DNA of 64,000 nt from JAFAGO01 sp031987605 (GTDB taxonomy: Bacteria; Bacteroidota; Bacteroidia; Flavobacteriales; Weeksellaceae), in NCBI GenBank assembly GCA_031987605.1, contig DALZZF010000015.1, positions 1 to 64,000 of the forward strand. The letters run 5' to 3'. Made by a program: the position numbers and the translations under genes. This document shows, piece by piece, positions 14,163 through 23,737 of the stretch (its first letter is position 1; each line of letters begins with the position of its first letter). The notes below the pieces were generated by a model. That model was not told the DNA's origin. It saw nothing but the letters and a program-made list of their open reading frames with translations, and did no database searches.

Positions 14163-17015
14163 TTATTTATCAATTTCAATTTTCGCATTATTCAACCGAA
14201 GAGAATTCACAATAACCGAAACGGAACTGAAACTCATTGCCGCTGCCGCAATCATCGGACTGAGTAAAATTCCGAAAAAAGGATAGAGTAATCCTGCAGC
14301 AACCGGAATTCCCAGCGCATTGTAAATAAAGGCAAAAAATAAATTTTCTTTAATGTTCCTCAAAAGTTTTTCGCTCAGAATTCTGGCTTTTGCGACGCCC
14401 AGAATATCACCTTTTACTAATGTAATGGCGGCACTTTCAATGGCGGCATCAGATCCGGTTCCCATTGCAATTCCTACATTTGCCTGTGCAAGTGCAGGGG
14501 CATCATTAATTCCATCGCCGGTCATGGCTACGATTTTCCCTTCGTTTTGAAGTTTTTTAATTTCCTGCATTTTGTCTTCCGGAAGGCAGTTCGCTTTATA
14601 ATGAAGAATTCCCAGCTCGTTTGCAACAGCTTTTGCCGTATGCTCATTGTCGCCGGTCATCATCATAACATCAATATTTTCTTTTCTTAAAAATTCGATG
14701 GCTTTTTTGGAACTTTCTTTAATCTGATCCGAAAAACTCAAAAAACCCAATACTTTTCCGTCTTTTGCAAGAAATGAAATGGTTTTTGCCTGATCCTGTT
14801 TTTCCACCACTTTTTGCTTCAGATTTTCAGGAACGGAGATGGAAAACTGATGTAAAAGGGCTTCATTTCCCAGCAAAACAATTTCTCCGCCGATTGTTCC
14901 TTTAATTCCTTTTCCGGAAATACTTTCAAACTGTTCTACTTTTTCAGGAGGAATATTCAGGGCTTTGAATTTTTCCATCACGGCATTGGATAATGGATGT
15001 TCGGAATTTTGATTCAAAGTGGCAGCCAGTTTTAAAATTTCATCAGAATTTGAATCGTCAATATTTGTAATATTTTCAAGACTTGGTTTTCCTTCGGTCA
15101 GCGTTCCTGTTTTATCGGTAATCAGAACATCCACTTTCTGCATTTCTTCCAGTGCTTCGGCATTTTTTATGAGGACACCGTTTTTGGCTCCTTTTCCGAT
15201 TCCCACCATCATACTCATTGGCGTTGCAAGCCCGAGTGCACAAGGACAGGCAACAATTAATACGGCAACGGCATTGATAAATCCGTACATCATTTTATTT
15301 TCACCACCGAAAATATTCCATAAAATAAAGGTAAGAACTGCAATTGCAATGACCACAGGAACAAAAATCGCAGAAATTTTATCCGCCAGTTTTTGAATAG
15401 GAGCGCGGCTTCGGCTGGCTTCATTTACCATTTTGATAATTTGAGCGAGCAAAGTATCATCACCCACTTTTTCGGCTTTCATCTGGAAAGAACCGCTTCC
15501 GTTAATGGTTCCGGAAGTTACTTTATCATCTGTTTTTTTCTCTACGGGAATGGGTTCTCCGGTTATCATGCTTTCATCAATACTGGAATTTCCGTTAATG
15601 ATTTTTCCGTCCACCGGAATTTTTTCACCGGGTTTTACGCGAAGAATATCGCCTGCTTTTACTTCGGAAAGCGGAATTTTCTTTTCTGAATTTCCTTCTA
15701 CCAAATGAGCCGTATCCGGAGAAAGATTGATGAGTTCTTCAATGGCTTTTCCTGTTTTCTGATGGGCTTTTGCTTCCAGCATTTGTCCCATTATCACCAA
15801 AGTCAGAATCACACAAACCGATTCAAAATAGAGCGGGATTTTCCCGTCATGCATAAATTCGTGCGGAAGAATTCCGGGATAGATTAATGCAATCAGGCTG
15901 AATATAAAAGCGGCGGCAGACCCCAGCGCAATCAGTGAAAACATATTGAGTTTCCATGTTTTAAAAGAAACCCAGCCTCTTTTCAATAAAAACCAACCGG
16001 CATAAAAAATCACCGGAAGCGAAAGTACAAACTGAATCCAGCCTTCTGCTTTTTCCGAAAACGGCCATTTGATCCACATTCCGCCCATCGACAAAATGAA
16101 AACGGGAAGGGTGAAAGCAAAAGCAATCCGGAATTTTTTTTGCAAAATTTTATAGGTTTCATCTTCTGCGCTTTCGGAATCTTTTGTGATAATCGGAACG
16201 AGATCCATTCCGCAAATCGGACAGCTTCCCGGTTCATCGCGGATAATTTGCGGATGCATTGGGCAAGTCCATTGTATGGCTTTCTTTTTTTCGGGAATTT
16301 TTACAAGATCCATTCCGCAAACCGGACAGCCGACATTGGAATCGTATACTTTGTCGCCTTCGCAATACATTGGACAATAATATTTTCCGGCATTTTGTTG
16401 TTGATTTGTATGTGCTGCTGTTTCATGTTGATGTTGATGGGAATGTTCCTGATGAGCATTCATATTCATATTCATCATTTCGGAATGCTGCGTTTCTCCG
16501 GATTTTTCATCACCGATAATTTTCACCAGATGCATGTGGCAAATCGGGCAATCTCCCGGTTCATCACGGATAATTTGCGGATGCATCGGACAGGTATATT
16601 TTCCGATATTCGGATTGTTTATACTGGATTTTTCAGTCTCCTGTTTTTCTTTTTTCTCCTCGATAGGAACAAGATACATATTGCAAACCGGACATCTTTT
16701 TCTCTGCTGGAAATACACTTTATCGCCTTCGCATTCCATCGGACAGTAATACACGGAACTTGGTGAAACACGATCTTGCGGTTTTACAAATTCTTTAGAT
16801 GTTTCTTTTCCTTCTTCAGCCAACTGATAATTTCCGGCATTTTTCAAGGTTTCATTCAGTTTGGAAAGTTCAATATGCTGTTCTGAATGAATGATTGCGG
16901 TGTGATCCTGAAGATTTACTTCCGCATGTACGCCCGGAATTGTATGGAGCGCTTCTGTGATTTTTTTCTGGCAGCCTTCGCAGCTCATGCCCAGAACTTT
17001 GTATTTCATTTCCAT
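14163..17015 (-). CDS. copA: Copper-type heavy-metal P1B-ATPase with four N-terminal metal-binding repeats
   Basis: The product has 950 residues from the ATG at 17015. Residues 3-65 form an HMA domain with GMSCEGC. Four Cys/His heavy-metal-binding repeats follow at about 89-117, 140-166, 212-240 and 249-275, each with a CPM pair and a closing CPxCxM. A His/Met-rich linker lies at 176-203. The membrane core carries the copper-type CPC motif (VACPCALGLATP), the phosphorylation motif DKTGTLTEG, the SEHPLS HP motif and GDGINDAPAL. It exports Cu(I) from the cytosol. It follows the HMA-AraC regulator after 93 bases on the same strand. An ATG 12 codons upstream is possible but adds a non-family leader. 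Confidence 0.95.
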   Translation of the reverse strand: MEMKYKVLGMSCEGCQKKITEALHTIPGVHAEVNLQDHTAIIHSEQHIELSKLNETLKNAGNYQLAEEGKETSKEFVKPQDRVSPSSVYYCPMECEGDKVYFQQRKRCPVCNMYLVPIEEKKEKQETEKSSINNPNIGKYTCPMHPQIIRDEPGDCPICHMHLVKIIGDEKSGETQHSEMMNMNMNAHQEHSHQHQHETAAHTNQQQNAGKYYCPMYCEGDKVYDSNVGCPVCGMDLVKIPEKKKAIQWTCPMHPQIIRDEPGSCPICGMDLVPIITKDSESAEDETYKILQKKFRIAFAFTLPVFILSMGGMWIKWPFSEKAEGWIQFVLSLPVIFYAGWFLLKRGWVSFKTWKLNMFSLIALGSAAAFIFSLIALIYPGILPHEFMHDGKIPLYFESVCVILTLVIMGQMLEAKAHQKTGKAIEELINLSPDTAHLVEGNSEKKIPLSEVKAGDILRVKPGEKIPVDGKIINGNSSIDESMITGEPIPVEKKTDDKVTSGTINGSGSFQMKAEKVGDDTLLAQIIKMVNEASRSRAPIQKLADKISAIFVPVVIAIAVLTFILWNIFGGENKMMYGFINAVAVLIVACPCALGLATPMSMMVGIGKGAKNGVLIKNAEALEEMQKVDVLITDKTGTLTEGKPSLENITNIDDSNSDEILKLAATLNQNSEHPLSNAVMEKFKALNIPPEKVEQFESISGKGIKGTIGGEIVLLGNEALLHQFSISVPENLKQKVVEKQDQAKTISFLAKDGKVLGFLSFSDQIKESSKKAIEFLRKENIDVMMMTGDNEHTAKAVANELGILHYKANCLPEDKMQEIKKLQNEGKIVAMTGDGINDAPALAQANVGIAMGTGSDAAIESAAITLVKGDILGVAKARILSEKLLRNIKENLFFAFIYNALGIPVAAGLLYPFFGILLSPMIAAAAMSFSSVSVIVNSLRLNNAKIEIDK

Positions 17016-17108
17016 AATATCACTTTTACCCAACAAAATTCGGGAAAGCAAAAGGATTTCAGTTACAAATTCATGGAAAAGTATTGTAATTTTTTGGGAG
17101 AAAAGAAT

Positions 17109-17669
17109 TTACAACTGATCCAAAGATATACGGTTTTTGTTTTTAAGTTTTGAGAATTCGGAAGGCGAGAAGCCCGTCATTTTCCGGAACTGATTGGAAA
17201 GATGCTGCACACTTTTGTAGCCCAGCATTATGGAAATTTCTGTGAGACGGTATTCCTGATAGGCGAGAAGTTCTTTTACTTTTTCGATTTTCTGGAGGAT
17301 AAAAAACTGCTCAAGGGGAATGTTTTCCTGCTGCGAAAAAAGTTTAGAAATAGCGCTATATTCTTTATGAAGTTTTTCGGAAATAAATTCGGAAAGTTTA
17401 AAATCTTCACCAATATCCTGTGAAGAAATTTTTTCGATGATGGCGGTTTTTATTTTTTCAATCTGCTTTTTGCTCTGATCTTCAAGAATTTCAAAACCTG
17501 AATTTTGCAGCTGTTTTTCCAATTCCTTCCATTTTTCCGATGAAACAGAATCAGAAATTTCCACCTCACCCAACTGAATGGATGTTGGTGGAATTCCTGC
17601 TTGCTGAAAAATTTGCTGCACTGCAGAAATGCAGCGGTTGCAAACCATATTTTTTACAAAGACGATCAT
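17109..17669 (-). CDS. AraC-family regulator with N-terminal HMA-like metal-binding domain
   Basis: The product has 186 residues. Residues 1-70 resemble a heavy-metal-associated domain with the MVCNRC metal-ligand motif at 8-13. Residues 95-182 form an AraC-type pair of helix-turn-helix motifs, including VKELLAYQEYRLTEISIMLG and HLSNQFRKMTGFSPSEF. This combination suggests a direct metal-sensing activator of the adjacent copper ATPase gene. Its start overlaps the stop of the thioesterase gene (ATGA), so both are translated from one transcript. Regulation of copA is inferred from position and domain content. Confidence 0.85.
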   Translation of the reverse strand: MIVFVKNMVCNRCISAVQQIFQQAGIPPTSIQLGEVEISDSVSSEKWKELEKQLQNSGFEILEDQSKKQIEKIKTAIIEKISSQDIGEDFKLSEFISEKLHKEYSAISKLFSQQENIPLEQFFILQKIEKVKELLAYQEYRLTEISIMLGYKSVQHLSNQFRKMTGFSPSEFSKLKNKNRISLDQL

Positions 17670-18091
17670 TCGTTGTATTTCTCCTTCAATTCCTGAATGC
17701 GGTCTTTCACATATTCTACTTTTGTTTTTCCGTGAGGTTTCGGTTTCCCATTTTCGTCCAGTGCTACAAATACGATTCTATCAATAGTAATAATGGTGTG
17801 GCGTGTCATTTTGTTCCGCACTTCACATCTTAGCGTGATGGAAGTTCGACCGAAATCAATGGCTTCGATTCCGATTTCGATAATGTCGCCCTGTTTTGCA
17901 GAACTTACAAAGTTGATTTCGGAAATATATTTGGTAACGCTTCGGGTATTTTCCAGTTGAATAATCGCATAAAGTGCTGCTTCTTCATCAATCCATTCCA
18001 AAAGTCTACCTCCGAAAAGCGAGTGGTTGGCATTGAGATCTTCCGGTTTAATCCATTTTCTTGTGTGGTAATTCATAAAACTCTTTTGCAT
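17666..18091 (-). CDS. Acyl-CoA thioesterase, hotdog fold
   Basis: The product has 141 residues from the ATG at 18091 (an ATG at 18076 is an alternative; the frame extends to 18136 with an unusual leader). It has the hotdog-fold active-site segment HSLFGGRLLEWIDEEAALYA, in which the Asp is the likely catalytic residue, and the SITLRCEVRNKM strand of YciA/acyl-CoA hydrolase-type enzymes. It hydrolyses acyl-CoA to free acid and CoA; chain length is unknown. Its stop overlaps the start of the HMA-AraC gene by 4 bases, an odd partner functionally. Confidence 0.88.
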   Translation of the reverse strand: MQKSFMNYHTRKWIKPEDLNANHSLFGGRLLEWIDEEAALYAIIQLENTRSVTKYISEINFVSSAKQGDIIEIGIEAIDFGRTSITLRCEVRNKMTRHTIITIDRIVFVALDENGKPKPHGKTKVEYVKDRIQELKEKYNE

Positions 18092-18185
18092 TATATTTTT
18101 TTGCAAAGATAGGGCAAAACTGAATGATACACGCAAAATTGAGAATTGATGATTTCAATAATAGGGGATGTTTTAATTTTGATTC

Positions 18186-18216
18186 AAAAAAAACCTGTCT
18201 CAAGATGAAACAGGCT
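18186..18216 (-). terminator. Terminator of the T9SS beta-helix gene
   Basis: On the minus strand CCTGTTTC pairs with GAGACAGG (one G-U) and is followed by a run of seven to eight T residues, about 27 bases past the stop at 18243. Confidence 0.75.
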
Positions 18217-18242
18217 CTTAGAATTTTAAATCTTATGAAAGA

Positions 18243-19685
18243 TTATTTTACAATAATTTTTTCACTGGTTTTCTTCGCTCCGTTTTGGATGGTCATGATG
18301 TACATTCCGGAAGAGAGTGTATGCGAAATCTGATTTTTTCCTTTTGTGATATTTCCCGAAACAATTCTTTTTCCGGAAAGATCGCTGATGATGTAATGTC
18401 CTGATTGTTCGGTTTCCAGAACAAAATTACCGTTGTTCGGATTCGGATAAATGCTTGCTTTTTGGGTTTTTGTATCATTTACCGCCATTGTTTCCCCACA
18501 AAGGAAAGGCGAATAGTTTACCGTTCCGAGAGTAGAAAAATCAGCACTGTCCCAAATAACTTCTGCCACCATTTCCGCGGTGGAAATCTCACCTTCTCTC
18601 CAGCAGTTTCCAACAGCATTTACAGGATTTGCCGTATTGTTGTACAGGGCATATAAAACTCCTCCGTTTCCGTTATCTTTAAAAATATTATTCCCGTATT
18701 CTTCCTCAGTTCCTAAATTTGCCTGAGCGGTTCCGATTAAGGTAACGCCCCAAAGACTGTTTCGGATTTCGTTTCCTGTGATTTTTACCAATCCGGTATT
18801 ATAAAGAGAAATACCGCTTCCTCCGTTGTTGGGAGTCGTTTCCGTGTCATTGTATTCAAAAAGATTATTTTTAATTTCTCCAGCTCCGGCTCCGTTACAT
18901 GTAAAACCGTAGCGGTTGTCTTTAATGATATTTTCTTCGATGATAAAATGATTTTCAACCCCTAATAATGAAGAAACAGAAACACCGCCAACTTTGGTGA
19001 GACTTCGGTCTCCGATAATGGTATTTCCTTTGATAATCGTGGTTGCACTTCCACTTGGTCCCATATTGATTTGCGGACGGTTGGAATTGAGTTTTGTATT
19101 TCCATACAGATAATTGTTCTCAAAAAGCAGCGCAACGGACTGATTGGCTCCTGATGAAACTGCAGGCAAATCATTTTCGATAAATTTTGAATTCTTTACC
19201 ACCGGATTTCCCGTAGAAAAACTAATGGCACTTCCGGTAACCAAACCGGATTTAAAATAACGAACCACACAACTGTCCATCTGGAAATTTCCGGTGGAAG
19301 CGCGAATTCCACCACCGTGTTCAAAAGTGGTGTTTTTAAGTTCTGCAAAAGAATTCTGATCGAAAAGAATTCCTTTAAAAGAATTGGCAGAATCAATCGC
19401 TGTAACTGTAAATTCACTGGTTTGTGTAAGATAAGTTCCTGCAACAGTTAATTGAAGACCAGCACCAATTTTCAGCGTTGTATTTTCATTGATGATAAGG
19501 GAATCTCCCGCGGAAATCGTAATATTTGCCAGCATGGAATAATCGGCACTATTGTTTACCAAAACAGTTGGAGCCGCCGCAGAAAGAGAGTTCAGCGTAT
19601 AAGCGGTGCCGTTTCCCGGACTTACAAACTGTGCAGAAAAAATTCCGAAAAACAGAATTGCACAAAGAATATTGATTTTTTTCAT
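18243..19685 (-). CDS. Secreted right-handed beta-helix protein with T9SS type A sorting domain
   Basis: The product has 480 residues from the ATG at 19685. A signal peptide (KKINILCAILFFGIFSAQ) is followed by a parallel beta-helix region at about 90-380 with repeated N-G/N-N ladders (SKFIENDLPAVS, NIIKDNRYGF, GNEIRNSLWG). Residues about 408-480 form a type A sorting domain starting near YPNPNNGNF and ending KKTSEKIIVK. The type IX system exports such proteins across the outer membrane and anchors or releases them. The beta-helix suggests polysaccharide binding or lyase activity, but no catalytic motif is evident. A terminator follows. Confidence 0.88.
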   Translation of the reverse strand: MKKINILCAILFFGIFSAQFVSPGNGTAYTLNSLSAAAPTVLVNNSADYSMLANITISAGDSLIINENTTLKIGAGLQLTVAGTYLTQTSEFTVTAIDSANSFKGILFDQNSFAELKNTTFEHGGGIRASTGNFQMDSCVVRYFKSGLVTGSAISFSTGNPVVKNSKFIENDLPAVSSGANQSVALLFENNYLYGNTKLNSNRPQINMGPSGSATTIIKGNTIIGDRSLTKVGGVSVSSLLGVENHFIIEENIIKDNRYGFTCNGAGAGEIKNNLFEYNDTETTPNNGGSGISLYNTGLVKITGNEIRNSLWGVTLIGTAQANLGTEEEYGNNIFKDNGNGGVLYALYNNTANPVNAVGNCWREGEISTAEMVAEVIWDSADFSTLGTVNYSPFLCGETMAVNDTKTQKASIYPNPNNGNFVLETEQSGHYIISDLSGKRIVSGNITKGKNQISHTLSSGMYIMTIQNGAKKTSEKIIVK

Positions 19686-19796
19686 AAGGATAAAATTTTC
19701 GTCTTTCAAAAGTAAGGCTATTCTGCCAGAACAAAAAAAACAGAAGTGTTAAACTTCGCTTTTAATCCCGTACATTCGCCATAAAAATCAAAGGAT

Positions 19797-20666
19797 ATGA
19801 ATATTTCAGAAATCATTATCGGCGTTATGCGCTGGGGAATTTGGGGAGCCGATCTTTCCGAAAAAGAAGTGCAGAAAAGGATAGAAACCTGTATGGAAGA
19901 AAATCTATACACTTTCGATCATGCCGATATTTACGGAGGATATACCACGGAATCTCTTTTCGGAAATGCTTTCTCGGAAATGAAAATTCCCAGAGAAAAA
20001 ATTCAGCTCATTACCAAATGCGGCATTGAATATCCCGGTGGAAAAAAGAATTTTGAACTGAAATCCTATAACTATTCCAAAGATTACATTTTAAAATGTG
20101 CCGACGAAAGCCTAAAAAATCTGAAGACCGATTATCTCGATTTGTTTCTTCTGCATCGCCCTTCACCACTGATGAATCCTGAAGAAATTGCAGCAGCATT
20201 TGGAATTTTGCGTGCCGAAGGAAAAGTGCTCAATTTCGGGGTGAGTAATTTTTCGCCTTCGCAGTTTGAATTCATTTCCAAATCGTTTCCTTTTTTGATG
20301 ACCAATCAGGTGGAATTTTCAGTGAATCACCTTAATCCGATGTATGACGGCGTTTTTGACCAAATGATGATAAAAAAACTACGTCCGATGGCGTGGAGTG
20401 TGATGGGAAATTATTTCAGTTTACCGGAAACGGAGCAGAATATCCGAATAAAATCCATTCTGAAACTTCTTTCGGAAAAATATGGTGCCGAGGAAAACCA
20501 ACTCCTTATTTCTTTTATTTTAAAGCATCCTGCGCAAATTATTCCCATTATTGGAACTTCAAAATGCGATACCATCCGAAGTTTGAAAAAAAGTCCGGAA
20601 ATTCCGCTTTCCCGGGAAGACTGGTTCGGAATTCTGGAAGCGATTGAAGGAAAACGTGTTCCCTAA
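19797..20666 (+). CDS. Aldo/keto reductase
   Basis: The product has 289 residues with a (beta/alpha)8 fold. The catalytic tetrad is recognisable: Asp and Tyr in FDHADIYGGYTTE at about 40-52, Lys in LITKCG near 72, and His in FLLHRPSP near 120. The cofactor-binding end is IIPIIGTSKCDTI near 256-268. It resembles the YdhF group, NADP-dependent oxidoreductases of unknown natural substrate. It is convergent with the DUF4153 gene with only 3 bases between stop codons. Confidence 0.92.
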   Translation: MNISEIIIGVMRWGIWGADLSEKEVQKRIETCMEENLYTFDHADIYGGYTTESLFGNAFSEMKIPREKIQLITKCGIEYPGGKKNFELKSYNYSKDYILKCADESLKNLKTDYLDLFLLHRPSPLMNPEEIAAAFGILRAEGKVLNFGVSNFSPSQFEFISKSFPFLMTNQVEFSVNHLNPMYDGVFDQMMIKKLRPMAWSVMGNYFSLPETEQNIRIKSILKLLSEKYGAEENQLLISFILKHPAQIIPIIGTSKCDTIRSLKKSPEIPLSREDWFGILEAIEGKRVP

Positions 20667-20669
20667 AAA

Positions 20670-22451
20670 TTATTTTTTCCGAATCAGGATAACCGCATCT
20701 CCAAAATAGATGCTTGTATCATTTTTACTGTATTTCTGAAAACTCAGGCTGCTGAAATAGATTTTGAAATGATACTCGCCCAAATCTTTTTCCACCGAAA
20801 TATCATGTACCGGAATATTTCCCGTTTTGTTCAGATAAGGGTGAATTATCGCCAGCAAATCCGGTGCAATATTGATTTCTTCACCCGATTTTAAAGAGAT
20901 CAGAAACTTCATATTGTCGTCGTTCATATAGGATTTTACTTTCAGTTCATTTCCCGGAAGAGGATAGGTTTCGTTCATTTTTATTCCGAGATTAATCAGA
21001 AAATCATAATTTTCAACGGAATAAACGGTGTTTAAATTCTGGAGATTGATGGATTGATTGGCTAAGCTGTTATCCGTTGCTTTGATCTTGAAATGGCTTG
21101 AAACAGCTTGACTGACAACATAAGAACGTTTTGCTTTTTCTAAAGCCTTGTACAATTCCTGATCTTTATTTTTGTTAATCAGCGCAAAAAGTTCATCGTT
21201 TTGTTTACGTTCGGAAAGAAAACTGAATTTATCCCCAACATCATCTGCCAGACTTTTAGAAATGGTTTTCGAAAAATCAATCGTGCCGTTTTTCAATAAT
21301 CCATTGGAAATCAAAAGTTTTGAAAGTTCATTTTTCTGGCTTCTTTTTGCCACGGAAAACGCATTAGCATAAGGAAATATCAAAGCGAATACTCCAAATA
21401 CAAACAGCGAAACCGGAATAAATTTTATCGTTGCTTTTCGGAAAAAGATAAAGTATACTACAACCGCAGTTAACCAAAGAGAAAGAATCAGTACAAAATA
21501 TCTTGGTTCGGTGTATCCGTATTCCAGAATTCTGGTGAAAATAGCGATGAATAAAAGAATCAGCAGTGGAATCAGTGTAAAGAAAAATATTTTTGAAAAC
21601 AATTTTACCCATGATTTTGTAACATCTTCTTTTAACGGATGAATCAAAAGCAAAGCGAGAATTCCGATTACCGAATATGCCAAAATCAGATAGGAAACCC
21701 AACCGCGTGGAAGTTCCCAGTTAATCAGTATTTTAAAAGAATAGAAATACAAAATTACCACATAAATAATCAACAGCGGAATAAGTACAAATTGAGTGAA
21801 AAACTTCAGAATTTCCGGATAATTTCCGTTTTTTTCCAGATAGGGAAGTCCGTTTTCATTGAACAGACAAAATATAAAGCAACTGCCGAAAATACTGAGA
21901 AACAAAAAAGTTTTAGGATAAATCCGGCTGTTAAAATCCAAATCGAAAAGTTGATCGACCGCAACAATTGCCAGCAAAATTCCTCCTACCAAAACGCCGG
22001 TAAACACAACCGTGAGGAAAATATTGATAAAAATATTCTTGTTGAACTGCCAGAAATTAATCTCGGAAACACGATTCAGAAAAGCTGAAAATGAAGCAAA
22101 AAGGTGAGTCAGCACAACCGTTACCGCCAAAACATATCCGTATGTTACCTTAAAATCATCTTCACTTTCCGGGAGATAAAAAAAGAACGCGATCAAAAAC
22201 AGAAGGGCAAGAATTTCGAGTAAAATCTGTTTTCCTATTCTTTGAGACCACATTTTCACACCGAACATCAGGGAAATTCCCAAAGCGGCAACCCAGGCAA
22301 ATTTTATAAAAACAAATCCATAATCTTCATGATCCTTTTCAACCGCAATTACGGAAGAAACTGCCGCCAGAAAAGCCATTACCAGCATTGTTGGATACCG
22401 GAAAATCACATCATCGGCTTTATTCCAGAGTGTTTTTAATTTTGGAATCAT
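20670..22451 (-). CDS. DUF4153 family membrane protein
   Basis: The product has 593 residues with about ten to twelve hydrophobic helices in the first 385 residues (for instance YPTMLVMAFLAAVSSVIA at 19-36). A soluble C-terminal part of about 200 residues follows and ends in basic IRKK. This is the layout of DUF4153, common in Bacteroidota and Firmicutes, with no established biochemical function. It lies 14 bases behind a BlaI/MecI-type repressor gene on the same strand, so the two probably form an operon. Confidence 0.85.
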   Translation of the reverse strand: MIPKLKTLWNKADDVIFRYPTMLVMAFLAAVSSVIAVEKDHEDYGFVFIKFAWVAALGISLMFGVKMWSQRIGKQILLEILALLFLIAFFFYLPESEDDFKVTYGYVLAVTVVLTHLFASFSAFLNRVSEINFWQFNKNIFINIFLTVVFTGVLVGGILLAIVAVDQLFDLDFNSRIYPKTFLFLSIFGSCFIFCLFNENGLPYLEKNGNYPEILKFFTQFVLIPLLIIYVVILYFYSFKILINWELPRGWVSYLILAYSVIGILALLLIHPLKEDVTKSWVKLFSKIFFFTLIPLLILLFIAIFTRILEYGYTEPRYFVLILSLWLTAVVVYFIFFRKATIKFIPVSLFVFGVFALIFPYANAFSVAKRSQKNELSKLLISNGLLKNGTIDFSKTISKSLADDVGDKFSFLSERKQNDELFALINKNKDQELYKALEKAKRSYVVSQAVSSHFKIKATDNSLANQSINLQNLNTVYSVENYDFLINLGIKMNETYPLPGNELKVKSYMNDDNMKFLISLKSGEEINIAPDLLAIIHPYLNKTGNIPVHDISVEKDLGEYHFKIYFSSLSFQKYSKNDTSIYFGDAVILIRKK

Positions 22452-22465
22452 GATTAAAAACGGAA

Positions 22466-22951
22466 TTATTTTTTCTTTTTCTTGTCTTTTTTATTCTTCT
22501 TTTTTTCCTTTTTTGAAGGCCTTATTTCGGTAAGTTCTTCAATGAATTCGGCTAAGGAACTTTCTTTTTTGGGTTCATCCTGAACAGGTACGACCATCGC
22601 TTTCACTTCAAAAAACTGCGAAAGTTCGTTGGCACTCATGATTTTTTCGGCAAGTAGTGTTTTAATCAGTTCTGCTGCTGAGTTTTCAAAATAAGTCCCA
22701 ATAAAATCCCGAAGCAGGAAATTGCGATAATCTTCCTTGGGAACAATGACGGTATAGCGGAAAATTCGGCCTTCTTTTTCGGTTTTCAGGAATTTTTTTT
22801 CCACCAGAATTTTCAGATAGGTGGAAATGGTATTTTGATGAGGTTTCGGTTCAGGATGCTGTTCCATAACCTCTTTCAGATAAAATGAATTTAATTTCCA
22901 GAAAAGCTGCATCAGTTGCTCTTCTGCCGGCGTAAGATGACTGATTTCCAT
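22466..22951 (-). CDS. BlaI/MecI/CopY-family transcriptional regulator
   Basis: The product has 161 residues. Residues 4-75 form the winged-helix domain of the BlaI/MecI family (LTPAEEQLMQLFWKLNSFYL, TISTYLKILVEKKFLKTEKE). The dimerisation helices span about 85-120. Typical BlaI proteins end near residue 125; this one carries an extra tail ending in a very Lys-rich stretch (about 145-161). The usual partner, a BlaR1/M56 membrane peptidase, is absent; instead a DUF4153 membrane protein gene follows. It may repress its own operon; the signal is unknown. Confidence 0.9.
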   Translation of the reverse strand: MEISHLTPAEEQLMQLFWKLNSFYLKEVMEQHPEPKPHQNTISTYLKILVEKKFLKTEKEGRIFRYTVIVPKEDYRNFLLRDFIGTYFENSAAELIKTLLAEKIMSANELSQFFEVKAMVVPVQDEPKKESSLAEFIEELTEIRPSKKEKKKNKKDKKKKK

Positions 22952-22989
22952 AAGCGTTTATTTTAGATTTGAATTCTGAAAACCGCTTC

Positions 22990-23604
22990 TTACGGTTTCA
23001 AGTGATAATGGGAACTAATATAAACAAAAATATAGACAAAGGAAACCAGAAGCGCAATCAAAGTGCCGGAAATGACTTCTTTTGCGGTATGTCTTTTCAA
23101 AATCACACGGGAAATTCCTACGAGAATGGAAATTCCTAGCCAAATCAGTCCGTAAAACTGGTTTTCCACAAAGAACAAAGCCGCCACGAAAATATTAAAA
23201 GCAGTGTGCATCGAACTTTTAATAAAATAATTGCTGACCTGCATCGCCAAAAGTAAAATGGCAATAAACAGAATCCTGAAATCGATAATCTGATGGAGAA
23301 AATAATTAACCGCAAGATAAATCCCCAGCAAAGCCGCAATGAAAAAGTAAAGGCTTTTCCGCTGGTGGCGGTTTGAAACATCCATATTGGTATATTTTCC
23401 TCGTTTTACATTGATAAAAATCCATATTATAATGGGAACCAGTAGAATAAGAATGAGTTCGAGGAAATTTTTGAGGCCTTCCTTATATGAAAAATGGATG
23501 GAGTTGTAGTATACTAAATACAAAAAAAGCGAAGTCAGCGGATTGAAAAAATTCGAAATGAATTTTGATATTGTAATGATGGCTGAGTTTTCGTTGGACT
23601 TCAT
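22990..23604 (-). CDS. PAP2-superfamily membrane phosphatase-like protein
   Basis: The product has 204 residues from the ATG at 23604 (MKSNENSAIITISK); the frame runs to 23661 but adds a basic leader. It has five to six membrane helices. The PAP2 signature is partly visible as KSSMHTAFN (motif 2) and SRVILKRHTAKEVISG (motif 3 with the catalytic His and downstream Glu). Motif 1 (KxxxxxxRP) looks degenerate (KRGKYTNMDVSNRHQRK). PAP2 enzymes dephosphorylate lipid phosphates such as undecaprenyl pyrophosphate. Substrate unknown. Confidence 0.8.
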   Translation of the reverse strand: MKSNENSAIITISKFISNFFNPLTSLFLYLVYYNSIHFSYKEGLKNFLELILILLVPIIIWIFINVKRGKYTNMDVSNRHQRKSLYFFIAALLGIYLAVNYFLHQIIDFRILFIAILLLAMQVSNYFIKSSMHTAFNIFVAALFFVENQFYGLIWLGISILVGISRVILKRHTAKEVISGTLIALLVSFVYIFVYISSHYHLKP

Positions 23605-23737
23605 AATATATTTCTCAATCAAAAATAGTGTTTTTTTGGTTCTTCGCCATTTTGTGTGCAAATTGATTTTTTACAAATCATCTTTGTCCGATAAAAATTA
23701 GAAATACAATGAACAGGTCGCTACTTTCCACTTGTGA

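Noticed and set aside
16140..16766. 208-residue plus-strand frame
   Set aside because: It is antisense to the CopA metal-binding repeats; its own repeats merely mirror those modules.
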